DNA of 64,000 nt from Pseudomonadota bacterium (GTDB taxonomy: Bacteria > Pseudomonadota > Gammaproteobacteria > Steroidobacterales > Steroidobacteraceae), in assembly GCA_019352035.1 (NCBI GenBank), contig JABBNZ010000001.1, forward strand, positions 53,721-117,720, written 5' to 3'. Positions 45,361 to 54,692 of this stretch are shown in pieces. The notes under the pieces were generated by a model that was not told where the DNA came from, searched no databases, and was given only the letters and a program-made list of their open reading frames with translations. The translations under genes and the position numbers were made by a program. Each line of letters starts with the position of its first letter. Within the stretch, counting starts at the first letter, position 1.

Positions 45361-47760
45361 GTGATCGACGGGCGGATGCGAAGCGCAGCGGCGGCTGGCG
45401 TCTTCGCGATCCTGACGGTATGGAGCGCGCTAGCGGCTCCTCACACGGTCGTGCACGCGGCAAATGAGCCGTCCGGACTGCAAGGCCTCAAGGAGGTGGT
45501 CATCAACGCGACGGCGGTCTCGGGCGCGAAGGTTCCTCTCAATGACATTCCCGGCAATGTGCAGGTACTGTCCGCGGCGGACCTGTCGCGGCAGGGCACG
45601 GCGAGCCTGACCACGGCGCTCAATACGCAGCTGGGCAGCATCAACGTCAATGACGACATGGTCGATCCCTTCCAGCCGGACATCCTGTACCGGGGGTTCG
45701 AAGCTTCGCCGGTAGGCGGCACGCCTCAGGGACTTGCCGTGTACGTGGACGGAGTGCGCGTCAACGAAGCGTTCGGCGACAGTGTGAACTGGGATCTCAT
45801 CCTGCCGAGCGCGATTCGGCGGGTCGAGGTCGTCAGCTCCAGCGCCGTCTACGGGCTCAACGCTCTCGGCGGCGCGATTTCCGTCACGATGAAGAACGGG
45901 TTCAATCATCAAGGCGGTGATGTCGAGCTGTCCGGCGGCTCCTTTCACCGCCAGGAGATCACCGCCCAGTACGGAGCGCATTCCGGGATGCTGGGCTTTT
46001 ATGTGGCGGGCCGTGGCCTCAACTGGAAAGGCTGGCGCGCCTTCTCGAGCGACCAGCTGCGCGACCTGTATGCCGTGGTGAGCCTTCACGGCAGCGCCGG
46101 CAGCCTCGATCTGAGCTATGCCTGGGACGACAACAACATGAAGGGGCAGAGCCCGGTGCCGGTGCAGGAGCTCGCGCTGAGACGCTCGCTCGTGTTCACC
46201 GGACCTCAGGGCAACATCAACAGGCTGAAGTTCCTCACGCTCAACGGCACGCTGGATCTTCCCGCGAGCTGGTCGCTGTCGGCCGTGCTCTATTATCGCA
46301 ATTTCACCCAGAACGTCACGAACGGCAATACCACGAATTACGGCAGCTGCGCGGCGATTCCCGGGGTCCTCTGCCAGCCGGACGGGGTCACGCCCCTCAC
46401 CGACTCCGCCGGCCAGCCGCTGCCCGACATCTCCCAGGGAGGCTCACTCTACATCGGCGAGAACGACTTCGAGATCCTCCACTCCTGGGGGCGCGGCGCC
46501 ACGCTGCAAGCCTCCAACGGCGGCAGGGTTTTCGGTCATGACAACGAGTTCACCGCCGGATTCGCGGTCGACTATGCCGCGACGAGCTACTACGCCGGCG
46601 CCCAGATCGGGCTTCTCAGTCCGGCGCTGATCGTGATGCCTTCCAATCTGTACGTTGACACCCCGGAGGGCTCTCCCGGCGCCATCGCCAACGGCGATGC
46701 GGTACCGGTTGGGGCCGACTCGGTCAACAAGAGCCTGGGGGCCTACTTCACCGATACATTCAACGTGACTCGTGCCCTGGCCATGACCGCGAGCGGCCGC
46801 TACAACGTGGCGCACGAGAACATCGCGGATCAACTCGGTACGGCACTGAACGGCTTCAACCGGTTCGCCCATTTCAATCCGGCGCTCGGGTTCAGCTACA
46901 AGATCCTCCCGTCGCTGACGCTCTATGGCGGTTATTCCGTGGGCAATCGCATACCGACGCCCGGGGAGCTGGAGTGTGCGGACCCGACGGCTCCCTGCCT
47001 GCTGCCATCGAGCCTCTCGGGGGATCCGCCTCTGCGTCAGGTCGTCTCGCACGGCACCGAGATCGGGTTTCGCGGCCAGGTGGCGCGCCTGCCGGGGGTC
47101 AGGGGAATGCTGCATTGGAATCTCAGCGTCTTCAGGACGGTGGTGTACAACGACATCCATGCGATCGCCACTTCCCATGCTTCCGGCTTCTTCCAGAATA
47201 TCGGGGACACCCGCCGCCAGGGGGTCGAGGTGGGCCTGAATTTTCACGCGCCCCGCTGGTCGGCGTACGCCAACTACAGCTTCGTCCAGGCGACATTCCT
47301 CACGGCCCAGACGTTTCCGTCGCCTTCGAATCCGTTTCAGGACGCCAGCGGTGACATCCACGTCGAGGCGGGCGACAGTCTGCCCGGAATACCCGCGAAT
47401 CGCGTGAAGCTCGGCGCCGATTTCACCGTGCTGCCGAAATGGAGTATCGGAGCCGGTGTCAACATCGTGAGCAGCGTCTATTACGTGGGCGACGAGTCCA
47501 ATCAACTCGCGCCGATTCCGGGCTACGCGCTGGTCAACCTGCACTCGAGCTACTACCCCGTGCATCACGTGGAGCTCTTCGCCTCGATCGACAATCTCCT
47601 GAACCGCAGATACGGGACCTGGGGCGTCCTCAGCGATCCGACCGGCGTCGGTGCGCCGGGGATCCCGGACGTCGGCACGAACGGCCCCGGGGTGAACAAC
47701 AGGTTCCTGAGCCCCGGGGCGCCCGTCGAGATCTTCGGTGGGGTGAGGGTCCGCTTCTGA
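45361..47760 (+). CDS. TonB-dependent outer-membrane receptor
   Basis: 799 residues from a GTG at 45361 (GGGGAG six bases upstream). The signal sequence is in MRSAAAAGVFAILTVWSALA. The plug domain starts at EVVINATAVSGAKVPLNDIP and includes ILYRGFEASPVGGTPQGLAV, VYVDGVRVNEAFGD and IRRVEVVSSSAVYGLNALGG. The 22-strand barrel region ends in VEIFGGVRVRF with the terminal aromatic residue. No obvious TonB box is seen near the mature N-terminus. The substrate is unknown. The window also holds a lanthanide-type dehydrogenase, and lanthanide receptors of this class exist in methylotrophs, but 9 kb separate the two and nothing in the sequence links them. Confidence 0.9.
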   Translation: MIDGRMRSAAAAGVFAILTVWSALAAPHTVVHAANEPSGLQGLKEVVINATAVSGAKVPLNDIPGNVQVLSAADLSRQGTASLTTALNTQLGSINVNDDMVDPFQPDILYRGFEASPVGGTPQGLAVYVDGVRVNEAFGDSVNWDLILPSAIRRVEVVSSSAVYGLNALGGAISVTMKNGFNHQGGDVELSGGSFHRQEITAQYGAHSGMLGFYVAGRGLNWKGWRAFSSDQLRDLYAVVSLHGSAGSLDLSYAWDDNNMKGQSPVPVQELALRRSLVFTGPQGNINRLKFLTLNGTLDLPASWSLSAVLYYRNFTQNVTNGNTTNYGSCAAIPGVLCQPDGVTPLTDSAGQPLPDISQGGSLYIGENDFEILHSWGRGATLQASNGGRVFGHDNEFTAGFAVDYAATSYYAGAQIGLLSPALIVMPSNLYVDTPEGSPGAIANGDAVPVGADSVNKSLGAYFTDTFNVTRALAMTASGRYNVAHENIADQLGTALNGFNRFAHFNPALGFSYKILPSLTLYGGYSVGNRIPTPGELECADPTAPCLLPSSLSGDPPLRQVVSHGTEIGFRGQVARLPGVRGMLHWNLSVFRTVVYNDIHAIATSHASGFFQNIGDTRRQGVEVGLNFHAPRWSAYANYSFVQATFLTAQTFPSPSNPFQDASGDIHVEAGDSLPGIPANRVKLGADFTVLPKWSIGAGVNIVSSVYYVGDESNQLAPIPGYALVNLHSSYYPVHHVELFASIDNLLNRRYGTWGVLSDPTGVGAPGIPDVGTNGPGVNNRFLSPGAPVEIFGGVRVRF

Positions 47761-47781
47761 CGCGCGGCGCCCTGTCCGCCG

Positions 47782-48327
47782 CTACGCCTTCTTGTGCGCC
47801 TCGTCCCAGCGCTTGACGACCGCCATCGTATTGGCGACGTGCCTGGAAGGATTGAGGTTGGTGTAGGAGTAGAGGATCTTGCCGTCCGGCGCGATGACGT
47901 AGGAGGTCCGGTTGGCGTACTCCGGATGCTTCGGGAGCACGGCGTCGTATTCCTTCATGATCCGGCCAGTGGCATCGGAGGCGACGGGGAACACCTTGCG
48001 GCATACGCTGACCGAGAATCGCTTGAGCTTCGCGATCGGGTCGTGGGAGACCCCGATCACGGTGGCGCCCAGGGCCTTGAACTTCGGCATCGCCATGGCG
48101 AAGTCGTGGGCTTCGATCGTGCATCCCGGGGTGAAGGCGGCGGGATAGAAGTAGAGCACCACCGGCCCCTTCTTGAGCGCCTTGGCCAGGGAGAAGTCGT
48201 AGGTGTTGCCGCCGAGAGAGGCTTGCGCCTTGAACAGCGGCGCCTGGGTGCCGTCCGGCAGCGCGGCAAATGCGGCAGGGGCAACGAGGAGCAGTGTCAT
48301 CAGTGCGTAGGCGATCGAGCGTCGCAT
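47782..48327 (-). CDS. Exported peroxiredoxin (AhpC/TSA, Bcp-like)
   Basis: 181 residues from the ATG at 48327 with AGGAG upstream. The signal peptide SIAYALMTLLLVAPAAFA places it in the periplasm. The peroxidatic cysteine is in YPAAFTPGCTIEAHDFAMAM, and a second cysteine in FSVSVCRKVFPVASD could resolve it. It reduces hydrogen peroxide or alkyl peroxides. Convergent with the TonB receptor; upstream of it in the same direction is the AttH-like gene. Confidence 0.92.
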   Translation of the reverse strand: MRRSIAYALMTLLLVAPAAFAALPDGTQAPLFKAQASLGGNTYDFSLAKALKKGPVVLYFYPAAFTPGCTIEAHDFAMAMPKFKALGATVIGVSHDPIAKLKRFSVSVCRKVFPVASDATGRIMKEYDAVLPKHPEYANRTSYVIAPDGKILYSYTNLNPSRHVANTMAVVKRWDEAHKKA

Positions 48328-48386
48328 GGGCGTCTCCTGGCGGACCAAAAGGGAGCATGCATCATTGCTCAAACGGAGCGGCGCCG

Positions 48387-49571
48387 TCACCTGATTCCGG
48401 CCGGTCCGTCCGTCGTTCCGGCGTATCCGACCAACTCCACATATCCCCGGCCCGCGATGGGCCGCCCGGCACGGGTCCCGGCGACGTCCACGGCGCCTTC
48501 CCAGTAGCGGGGCGAGGTCATGAGCTCCTGGTCGGCCAGGATGGGCTGCACGGTGATGTCGAGCCCCAGCGCCGGAGCGAGCAGTCGCCAGCGCGAGGGG
48601 TATCGGACGCCGCTCCTGTCGGTCCAGTGGCCGAGAACCTGGATTCGCACATCGCTGCGTGAGAGCGGATGCGCCTGGCCGTGCGCGTCGACCCACGTGC
48701 CGGCGCTGTAGGGGTCTTCGGCGCCGCCGCGGTCACGAAGGGCATAGAACATCAGGCAGGAACCGTCGCCGAGCTGCAGCCCGAACCACTGCCAGCCGAT
48801 CTGCTGCGGCCCGAGGCCCCCGCTGCCCCACTCGCGGTCGAGCCAGGCGAGGCCGTGCACCTGCAGCGGCCGGCCGTCGCGCACGATCGTCCCCCGGACC
48901 GCAACGCGCGGAATGGAGTAGTAGTAGGTCGCATCCCCGGGCTGCCCCGACTTGCGGCTCAAGCCGCGCTCGCCGTTGAGAACCGGCGGCATCAGCGGCC
49001 GAGCGGTAAGCGTCAGGACATAGCCGCGCTCGTCGGCCTGTACCCGCCATACGGCGCCTCGCGGCCGGGATGCCATGGTGGCTTCAGGATGTGCCGAAAT
49101 CCGGCCGATCCGCCAGTTGCCGATCCAGACCCGGAAGGGGTGGGCCCGTGCGCCTGCGAGCCCGAGCGCGCCGCGCGCCCGCTTCACCGCGAACTGAAAT
49201 CGGTGCCGCGAGACATCGGTGACGGCGAAGTGCCCGAGATAGATCTGACGCGTACGCCAGCCGGATCGTCCGGCGCCCGGCCGGGAGCCGGCCGGCTGGG
49301 CCGGGGCCGGAATGGATGCCGAAGGCGGGGCCAGCGCGAAACGGAAGAAGGTGAGCTCGAATCCAAACCGCTGGCCCGCGGAGGAGTCCAGGTTGCCGGT
49401 CAGGTACCACCATTCCTGGCGGAAGGCGGGGTGCGGCCCCTGATCGCGGGGAAACTCGAGGGGCTTCGGCGCCAGCGCCTGCGCAAAGGACGGAGGCGGC
49501 GGCGCTCGGCCGGCATGCACCGGGAGCGCCATCGCCGCCGCGGCGATCGCCGCAAGAGCTTGCGCGCGCAC
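48387..49571 (-). CDS. AttH/CrtC-like lipocalin-type secreted protein
   Basis: 394 residues from a GTG at 49571, with GGAGG seven bases upstream; a GTG at 49577 is closer to the permease stop. A signal peptide (RAQALAAIAAAAMALPVHA) is present. The domain is the AttH/carotenoid-hydratase-like double lipocalin: HPAFRQEWWYLTGNLDSSAG, RTRQIYLGHFAVTDVSRHRF, WLDREWGSGGLGPQQIGWQW and GRGYVELVGYAG. Members are found with ABC exporters of the FtsX type, as here. Carotenoid hydratase activity is unlikely without other crt genes. The substrate is unknown. Confidence 0.85.
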   Translation of the reverse strand: MRAQALAAIAAAAMALPVHAGRAPPPPSFAQALAPKPLEFPRDQGPHPAFRQEWWYLTGNLDSSAGQRFGFELTFFRFALAPPSASIPAPAQPAGSRPGAGRSGWRTRQIYLGHFAVTDVSRHRFQFAVKRARGALGLAGARAHPFRVWIGNWRIGRISAHPEATMASRPRGAVWRVQADERGYVLTLTARPLMPPVLNGERGLSRKSGQPGDATYYYSIPRVAVRGTIVRDGRPLQVHGLAWLDREWGSGGLGPQQIGWQWFGLQLGDGSCLMFYALRDRGGAEDPYSAGTWVDAHGQAHPLSRSDVRIQVLGHWTDRSGVRYPSRWRLLAPALGLDITVQPILADQELMTSPRYWEGAVDVAGTRAGRPIAGRGYVELVGYAGTTDGPAGIR

Positions 49572-49573
49572 TG

Positions 49574-52141
49574 TCACTCCTCCCGCATCTCGCCGGCGAT
49601 GGGTCCCCTGGCCGCACGCCACGCCGGGTAGAGGGCCGCCAGCAGCGCCGCGCCGAGCGCCAGCGCGAGCGCATTCGTGAACTGCGCGGCGTGCAGGTGC
49701 ATTTCGATGCGCCAGCCGAAAGCGCGCTTGTCGACGACCTTGGTCAGTACCACGGCGATGATGAGGCCCGCGGGAATGGCCGCGAGCAGCGCGGCGGCCC
49801 CCATGAACACCGTCTGGGCCCCGACGAGGGCGGCCGCGCCGCGGGGAGTCAGTCCGAGCGCCCGCAGCACCGAGAGCTCCCTCGTCCTGTCCAGCTCCCA
49901 CGCGAGCAGCGCACTCACCAGGCCGATGGCCGCTATGGCGGCCGCCAGCCAGTAAAGTACCCGGGTGATGACGAAGGTACGGTCGAAGATCTGAAGCGAC
50001 ATGGCCCGGATCTGCGCGTTGGAGCGGATTAGCAGCGCCTGCCGTCCCCCCGCCGCGGCCGTGAGGCGCGCAATCTCCTGGGCCGCATCGATGCCATGCG
50101 CCAAGTACAAGCCAACCGCCGTGACGGAGTCGTCGTGCCACATCCGGCGATAGACGCGCAGGCTCACCATCGCGCTGCCGACCCCGCTGCCGTACTGGTG
50201 GTAGATGCCGGCGATCGGGAATTCGAGCGGACCCGATGCCGTGATCAGCGAGAGGCGATCGCCGGGCCGCAGCCGCAGGCGCCATGCGAGCGACTCCGAG
50301 AGCAGCAGCGCGCCGCGGGCGTAAGCGCGCCACACGGTGCGCGGATCGCCGGCGGTCAACTCGATACCGGCGTAGCTGCCCGGAGCGAGGTGCAGCGCAT
50401 CGAGGGCGATGTCGCCGCGCGGGGAATGCACGATGACGGAGCGACTGGCGCTGTGGTCGGCGACGCCGGGCGTTGCGAGCAGGGCTTGCAGCACGGCGGG
50501 CTCGATCCGCCGCTCCGGGCGACCGACTCCGGGGCCGGGAGCCGCGACGTAGATATCCGCGCGCATCGTCTGTACGAGCCAATCGCGCAGTGACGCGCGG
50601 AAGCTCGCCACCATGATCGATATGCCGATCATGGCCGCGATGGCCATGCCGAGCGCCGCCACGGCGACTCCCGTGCGGCTGAGCGAGGCAGCGACATCCT
50701 CCAGCGCGAGGCGGGCCACCGAGCTCGCTCCGGCGAGGGCGCGCGCTGCGAGCCTCGCCAGAGCGCGCAAGAGCGAGGGCGTCACTGCCGCAACGCTCAA
50801 CAGCAAGAGAAAGAGCGCCGCGAAGCCGGCGAGCACGCTGCGGCCGGAGACTTCAATCAACGCACACGCGGCCAGCGCGAATGCGAGGCCGAGCCATGAC
50901 AACCGCCGGGCGAGGAGCGTGGCGCGCTCCTCGAGCACGGAGCGTCTCAGTCCGAGCTGCGGGGCGCTGCCGGCCACCTCGATCGCGGGCAACAGGCTCG
51001 CCGCCAGCGCGGTGCCGAGGCCCGCGCCCAGCGCTTCGACGAGGGTGCCGGCGGGAAGCGCCACCTGCCGCACGGCGACGACATAGTAGAGGTCGTTGAC
51101 CGTCTGCGACACCAGCCGGATGAGCTCATGGCCGACCGCGAGCCCGAGTAACACGCCGAGTCCGGCTCCGGCCGCTCCGAGCGTGGCGGCTTCGATGAGG
51201 ACTATCGTCAGGATCTCCTGCCGGGTGGCGCCCAGTGCGCGCAGAGTGGCGATGCTGCGCCGGCGCTGAACCACGGTGAAGCTGACGGCCCCGTAGATGA
51301 GGAGCGCGCTGACGAGCAGGGCCAGAAGGCTCATCGCCGTGAGGTTGGTCGAGAAGGCGCTCGTCATGTCGAGCGTCTGGCGAAGCTGTCCAGCGGTCCG
51401 CTCGAGCTGCGCTCCCGGCGGCAGCTCGAGCCGCAATTGCGCCAGCGCCGCGCGGCCTGCCGGCCCCTGCGGCATTCTGACCTCGATGCGAGTGAGACGG
51501 CCCGAGAGCCCCAGCCATGCCTGCGCCTGCGCGATGTCGGTCAGGATCAGCGTGGCATCGCCAGGCCGGTTGCCACGGATCAAGCCGATCAGCGTCGCCG
51601 TGTGCCGAACGCCGCCGATGCTCACGGTCAGGGGCCCCCCAACGCGAATTCCCAACTGCCGCGCCGTGCCGCCGGCCATGACGACGGCGCCGCGCTCGAG
51701 AAACCACCGCCGCATCGCGGTGAGCGCCGTGCCTCCTGCCGCACTTGCCGGCATGGCCTGTCGCGGTCCTTGCATCGCAGCGCTGGCGAACGGGTCCACG
51801 CCGACCAGTTGCAGCACTTGGCCACGGACGGTGATGTAGCCTTCCACGACAGGCGCATACACCGGCTGAGGGCTGCCGCTCAGAGGAGCGCCGGTAAAGA
51901 GCCGTGAGTAGAGCGTTTCAGCGAGGCCTTGGGGGCCGCCAGTGATGACTTCAGTGGCAGGGCCGTTCACCGCGCGCATCGACAGCTCGAACGCGCGGCG
52001 GGAGCTGGCGGTGGCGATGTTGACGGCCACGATCGTGGCGACGCCGGCGGTGAGTGCGACCAGGGCCAGAGCCAGTTGCGCCGGATGCCGCAGGAAGTGT
52101 CGGAGGCTGGCGGCCCAGAGCATGGGCACCGGCGCGCGCAT
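49574..52141 (-). CDS. FtsX-like ABC transporter permease (AttF/AttG type, duplicated)
   Basis: 855 residues. The ends carry the MacB/FtsX layout: one N-terminal helix (LALALVALTAGVATIVAVNI), a periplasmic domain, three helices around 270-390, a middle set near 420-510 (LAFALAACALIEVSGRSVLA), a second periplasmic domain, and three C-terminal helices (LYWLAAAIAAIGLVSALLAW). The C-terminal FtsX signature reads LSVLRALGLTPRGAAALVGA, and a similar SIATLRALGATRQEILTIVL lies in the first half, so two FtsX domains are fused. Such permeases usually move lipids or lipoproteins or work with AttH. It touches the ATPase gene at TGATG. Confidence 0.92.
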   Translation of the reverse strand: MRAPVPMLWAASLRHFLRHPAQLALALVALTAGVATIVAVNIATASSRRAFELSMRAVNGPATEVITGGPQGLAETLYSRLFTGAPLSGSPQPVYAPVVEGYITVRGQVLQLVGVDPFASAAMQGPRQAMPASAAGGTALTAMRRWFLERGAVVMAGGTARQLGIRVGGPLTVSIGGVRHTATLIGLIRGNRPGDATLILTDIAQAQAWLGLSGRLTRIEVRMPQGPAGRAALAQLRLELPPGAQLERTAGQLRQTLDMTSAFSTNLTAMSLLALLVSALLIYGAVSFTVVQRRRSIATLRALGATRQEILTIVLIEAATLGAAGAGLGVLLGLAVGHELIRLVSQTVNDLYYVVAVRQVALPAGTLVEALGAGLGTALAASLLPAIEVAGSAPQLGLRRSVLEERATLLARRLSWLGLAFALAACALIEVSGRSVLAGFAALFLLLLSVAAVTPSLLRALARLAARALAGASSVARLALEDVAASLSRTGVAVAALGMAIAAMIGISIMVASFRASLRDWLVQTMRADIYVAAPGPGVGRPERRIEPAVLQALLATPGVADHSASRSVIVHSPRGDIALDALHLAPGSYAGIELTAGDPRTVWRAYARGALLLSESLAWRLRLRPGDRLSLITASGPLEFPIAGIYHQYGSGVGSAMVSLRVYRRMWHDDSVTAVGLYLAHGIDAAQEIARLTAAAGGRQALLIRSNAQIRAMSLQIFDRTFVITRVLYWLAAAIAAIGLVSALLAWELDRTRELSVLRALGLTPRGAAALVGAQTVFMGAAALLAAIPAGLIIAVVLTKVVDKRAFGWRIEMHLHAAQFTNALALALGAALLAALYPAWRAARGPIAGEMREE

Positions 52142-52896
52142 CAGCTGATGCCGGTGCGGCGCACGGGCGCCCGGCCGGACTCCGTGTCGTGCCGCGCCCC
52201 GCCGGCAGCGTGCGGTCCGGCTGAAGCATCGGCCGCGACCAGTTTCCCTTCGCGCAGCTCCAGCACACGGTCCGCGCGGGCGGCAATCCAGGGGTCGTGA
52301 GTGACGATGATGAGCGTCGTGCCACGCGACCTCGCGAGGGACAGCAGCATCCGCAGCACCTGCGATGCGGTTTCCTCGTCCAGATTGCCTGTTGGCTCGT
52401 CGGCCAGCACTACGGCGGGCTCATGGGCGAGGGCCCTTGCGATCGCGACTCGCTGCTGCTCCCCGCCGGAGAGCCGGTCCACGGCGCTGCGCAGCCGATC
52501 GCCGAGGCCGACCGCCGACAGCATCGCGGCGCTGCGCTGGCGGGCGGCAGCGCCGCGGATACCGTTCAGCTCCAGTGCGAGACGCACGTTCTCCTCGGCG
52601 TCCAGCGTCGGCAGGAGATTGAAAAACTGATACACGAATCCGATGTGCGCGCGGCGAAAGAGTGTGCGCTGCGGCTCGCCCATCGCGGTCACGATGCGGC
52701 CGCCGATCTGCACCTCGCCGCTGTCCGCGCGGTCGATGCCGCAGATCAGATTGAGCAGCGTCGACTTGCCGCAGCCGCTGCGGCCGACGACCGCCGCCGT
52801 CTCGCCCGCGCGGAAGCAGCCTTCGGCCCCATCGAGCACTCGGTGCGCGCCGGCACCCTCGCTGAAGCTGCGGCAGAGTTGGCGGATGACTATCAA
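52141..52896 (-). CDS. ABC transporter ATP-binding protein, LolD/MacB type
   Basis: 251 residues from a TTG at 52896, chosen because GAGGA lies 7 bases upstream and no ATG fits. Walker A is VVGRSGCGKSTLLNLICGID, the Q loop is FVYQFFNLLPTLDAEENV, the signature is LSGGEQQRVAIARALAHEPA, Walker B is VVLADEPTGNLDEET, and the H loop is TLIIVTHDPW. First gene of a three-gene operon with the FtsX permease and the AttH-like protein. Only 54 bp separate it from the divergent FKBP gene. Confidence 0.93.
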   Translation of the reverse strand: MIVIRQLCRSFSEGAGAHRVLDGAEGCFRAGETAAVVGRSGCGKSTLLNLICGIDRADSGEVQIGGRIVTAMGEPQRTLFRRAHIGFVYQFFNLLPTLDAEENVRLALELNGIRGAAARQRSAAMLSAVGLGDRLRSAVDRLSGGEQQRVAIARALAHEPAVVLADEPTGNLDEETASQVLRMLLSLARSRGTTLIIVTHDPWIAARADRVLELREGKLVAADASAGPHAAGGARHDTESGRAPVRRTGIS

Positions 52897-52950
52897 GCGG
52901 AGTTCCTCGAAAGCGCCGCAGCGGTAACCCGGCCAATATACAATTACCCG

Positions 52951-53715
52951 ATGAGACACATCGCCGTGCCCGCCGCCGCCCTGCTCGGCCTGAGCAGCCT
53001 CGCCCTCGCCAAGGGGGTTCCCACGCTTCCGCCGCCACAGCTGCGCGCCAAGCTGGAGAATCCGGCGCAGATCAAATCCCAGGGCAGCTACAGTCTCGGC
53101 CTCTCCATGGGCGAGAGCCTGCGTCGCGCATCCGTGGATGCCAGGGACATCTCGACGCCGCGGCTGGTCCAGGGGATCCGCGACGCGCTGGCCGGAAAGG
53201 CCACTTTTGGTCCCCCCGACCAGCAGAAGGTCCGCGCTCTGATCACCGCGGCACGCAGGCGTGTCGCCAATGCAAATCACGCCGCGGCGCGCGCATTTCT
53301 TACCCGCAACGGCAAGAAGAAGGGCGTCGTCACCACCCCGACCGGTCTCGAATACCAAGTGCTGAAGGCGGGCCAGGGCACGCCGCCCAAGGCCGGCGAC
53401 ACGGTGACGGTCAACTACCGCGGCTCGCTGCTCGACGGCCAGGTATTCGACAGCTCCTACGAGCGCGGCCAGCCGGCGACCTTTCCGGTGGATCGGGTCA
53501 TTCCGGGCTGGCAGCAGGCGCTGAAGCTGATGAAGCCGGGCGCCGAGTGGCGCATCTTCGTGCCGCCGCAGCTCGCCTATGACGTCAATTCGCCGCCCCC
53601 GATCCCGCCGGGATCCCTCCTGATCTTCGACGTCAATCTGCTGGGCATCCGCCCGCCGCAGGCGCAGCCTGCGCCGCAGATCCAGCCGCCCTCCGGCCAA
53701 CCGCAGCACCCCTAG
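52951..53715 (+). CDS. Periplasmic FKBP-type peptidyl-prolyl isomerase, Mip/FkpA-like
   Basis: 254 residues. A signal peptide (RHIAVPAAALLGLSSLALA) precedes a helical dimerisation domain (YSLGLSMGESLRRASVDARD). The FKBP domain follows: GLEYQVLKAGQGTPPKAGDT, VTVNYRGSLLDGQVFDSSYE, VIPGWQQALKLMKPGAEWRI and FVPPQLAYDV. The C-terminal 20 residues are Pro/Gln-rich. It assists folding in the periplasm. Divergent from the ABC operon across a very short gap, so promoter regions must overlap. Confidence 0.94.
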   Translation: MRHIAVPAAALLGLSSLALAKGVPTLPPPQLRAKLENPAQIKSQGSYSLGLSMGESLRRASVDARDISTPRLVQGIRDALAGKATFGPPDQQKVRALITAARRRVANANHAAARAFLTRNGKKKGVVTTPTGLEYQVLKAGQGTPPKAGDTVTVNYRGSLLDGQVFDSSYERGQPATFPVDRVIPGWQQALKLMKPGAEWRIFVPPQLAYDVNSPPPIPPGSLLIFDVNLLGIRPPQAQPAPQIQPPSGQPQHP

Positions 53716-53957
53716 TGTGAAGCGCTGGATCCGGGCACCGCCCGGATCGAGCGCGTAACACGGGCTGTATCTACCGGCACATGGAAGTGCCCCGCCGCCG
53801 CAGGTGGCGGAGGCTCGGGCAAAAACCACGCTTTTCGCCCGAAGCGCGCTGGGCCGGGCAGGGTGCGACGCATGCGTCGCACGGGTGGCCATGGATGGAC
53901 ACCCCGGGCTTGCGCGGAGCAGGGACTGCGCAGCGCAATGCCCGGATCCAGCGCTTA
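53716..53957 (+). repeat. Family B repeat, copy 3, bounded by 17-bp terminal inverted repeats
   Basis: AAGCGCTGGATCCGGGC (53720-53736) and GCCCGGATCCAGCGCTT (53940-53956) are perfect inverted repeats bounding 221 bp without a gene. Inside are the family B blocks CATGGAAGTGCCCCGCCGCC, GCAGGTGGCGGAGGCTCGGG and AAAACCACGCTTTT. A second, shorter hairpin region around 53868-53885 (GTGCGACGCATGCGTCGCAC) is perfectly palindromic. The right repeat supplies the yebC stop codon. Confidence 0.8.
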
Positions 53958-54677
53958 AACAAGCGTATGAAAGACTCTCTGAACGTCCTCGTCCTGCTCG
54001 AGCTTGTCGATCAGGGCCAGGACTTCCGACGCCTGCTCTTCGGGCAGCTCCGTCGGCACGGTGCAGACGTATTCATGCTCCGCTGACAGGGGCGTGATCC
54101 CGCGAGCCTCCAGAGCCTCCTGCAGATTGCCGAAGTCGGCGAAGGCGCAGCGGATGACGAGCTGCGGCTCGCCCTTCTCGCCGGTGCTCTCGCCCATTTC
54201 CTCCAGTCCGTGATCGATGAGGTAGAGCTCCAGGTCATCCTGATCGATGCCTGCGGGGTCGAGGCGAAAGACCCCCATGTGCTTGAAGAGGAATCCGACA
54301 CTGCCGGAGGTGGCCAGATTGCCGCCGTTCTTGGTCACGATGTTGCGGACGGAGGCGACGGTACGCGTCGGATTATCTGTGGCCGCCTCGACGAGCAGCG
54401 CCACGCCATGCGGGGCGTACGCTTCGTAGTGCACTTCCTGGTAACTCGCCGCATCGCGTCCGGAGGCGCGCTTGATCGCCGCCTCGACTTTGTCCTTCGG
54501 CATGTTGACGGCGCGCGCGTTCTGGATGACGCGGCGCAGCGTGGGGTTCGAGCCCGGATCGGAGCCGCCGGATTTCACCGCCATGGTGATGTCCTTGGCG
54601 ATGCGCGCGAATTGCTTCGCCATGCGGTTCCATCGCGCAAACATCGTGTGTTTGCGGACTTCGAAGATGCGTCCCAT
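53955..54677 (-). CDS. YebC/PmpR family DNA-binding regulator
   Basis: 240 residues. Landmarks are [80 protein letters not shown] and [20 protein letters not shown]. Family members act as transcriptional regulators, or in some bacteria help ribosomes translate proline-rich stretches. Usually ruvC follows yebC; here it is convergent with the FKBP gene. Its stop codon lies within the family B terminal repeat, so the last residues could have changed when the repeat arrived. The length is close to normal. Confidence 0.92.
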   Translation of the reverse strand: MGRIFEVRKHTMFARWNRMAKQFARIAKDITMAVKSGGSDPGSNPTLRRVIQNARAVNMPKDKVEAAIKRASGRDAASYQEVHYEAYAPHGVALLVEAATDNPTRTVASVRNIVTKNGGNLATSGSVGFLFKHMGVFRLDPAGIDQDDLELYLIDHGLEEMGESTGEKGEPQLVIRCAFADFGNLQEALEARGITPLSAEHEYVCTVPTELPEEQASEVLALIDKLEQDEDVQRVFHTLV

Positions 54678-54692
54678 GCAGGACCTCGCCGG

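Noticed and set aside
53804-54097. 97-codon plus-strand frame starting MAEARAKTTLFARSALGRAG
   Set aside because: It is translated from the family B repeat and antisense yebC sequence; repeat-derived frames of this kind are not real genes.
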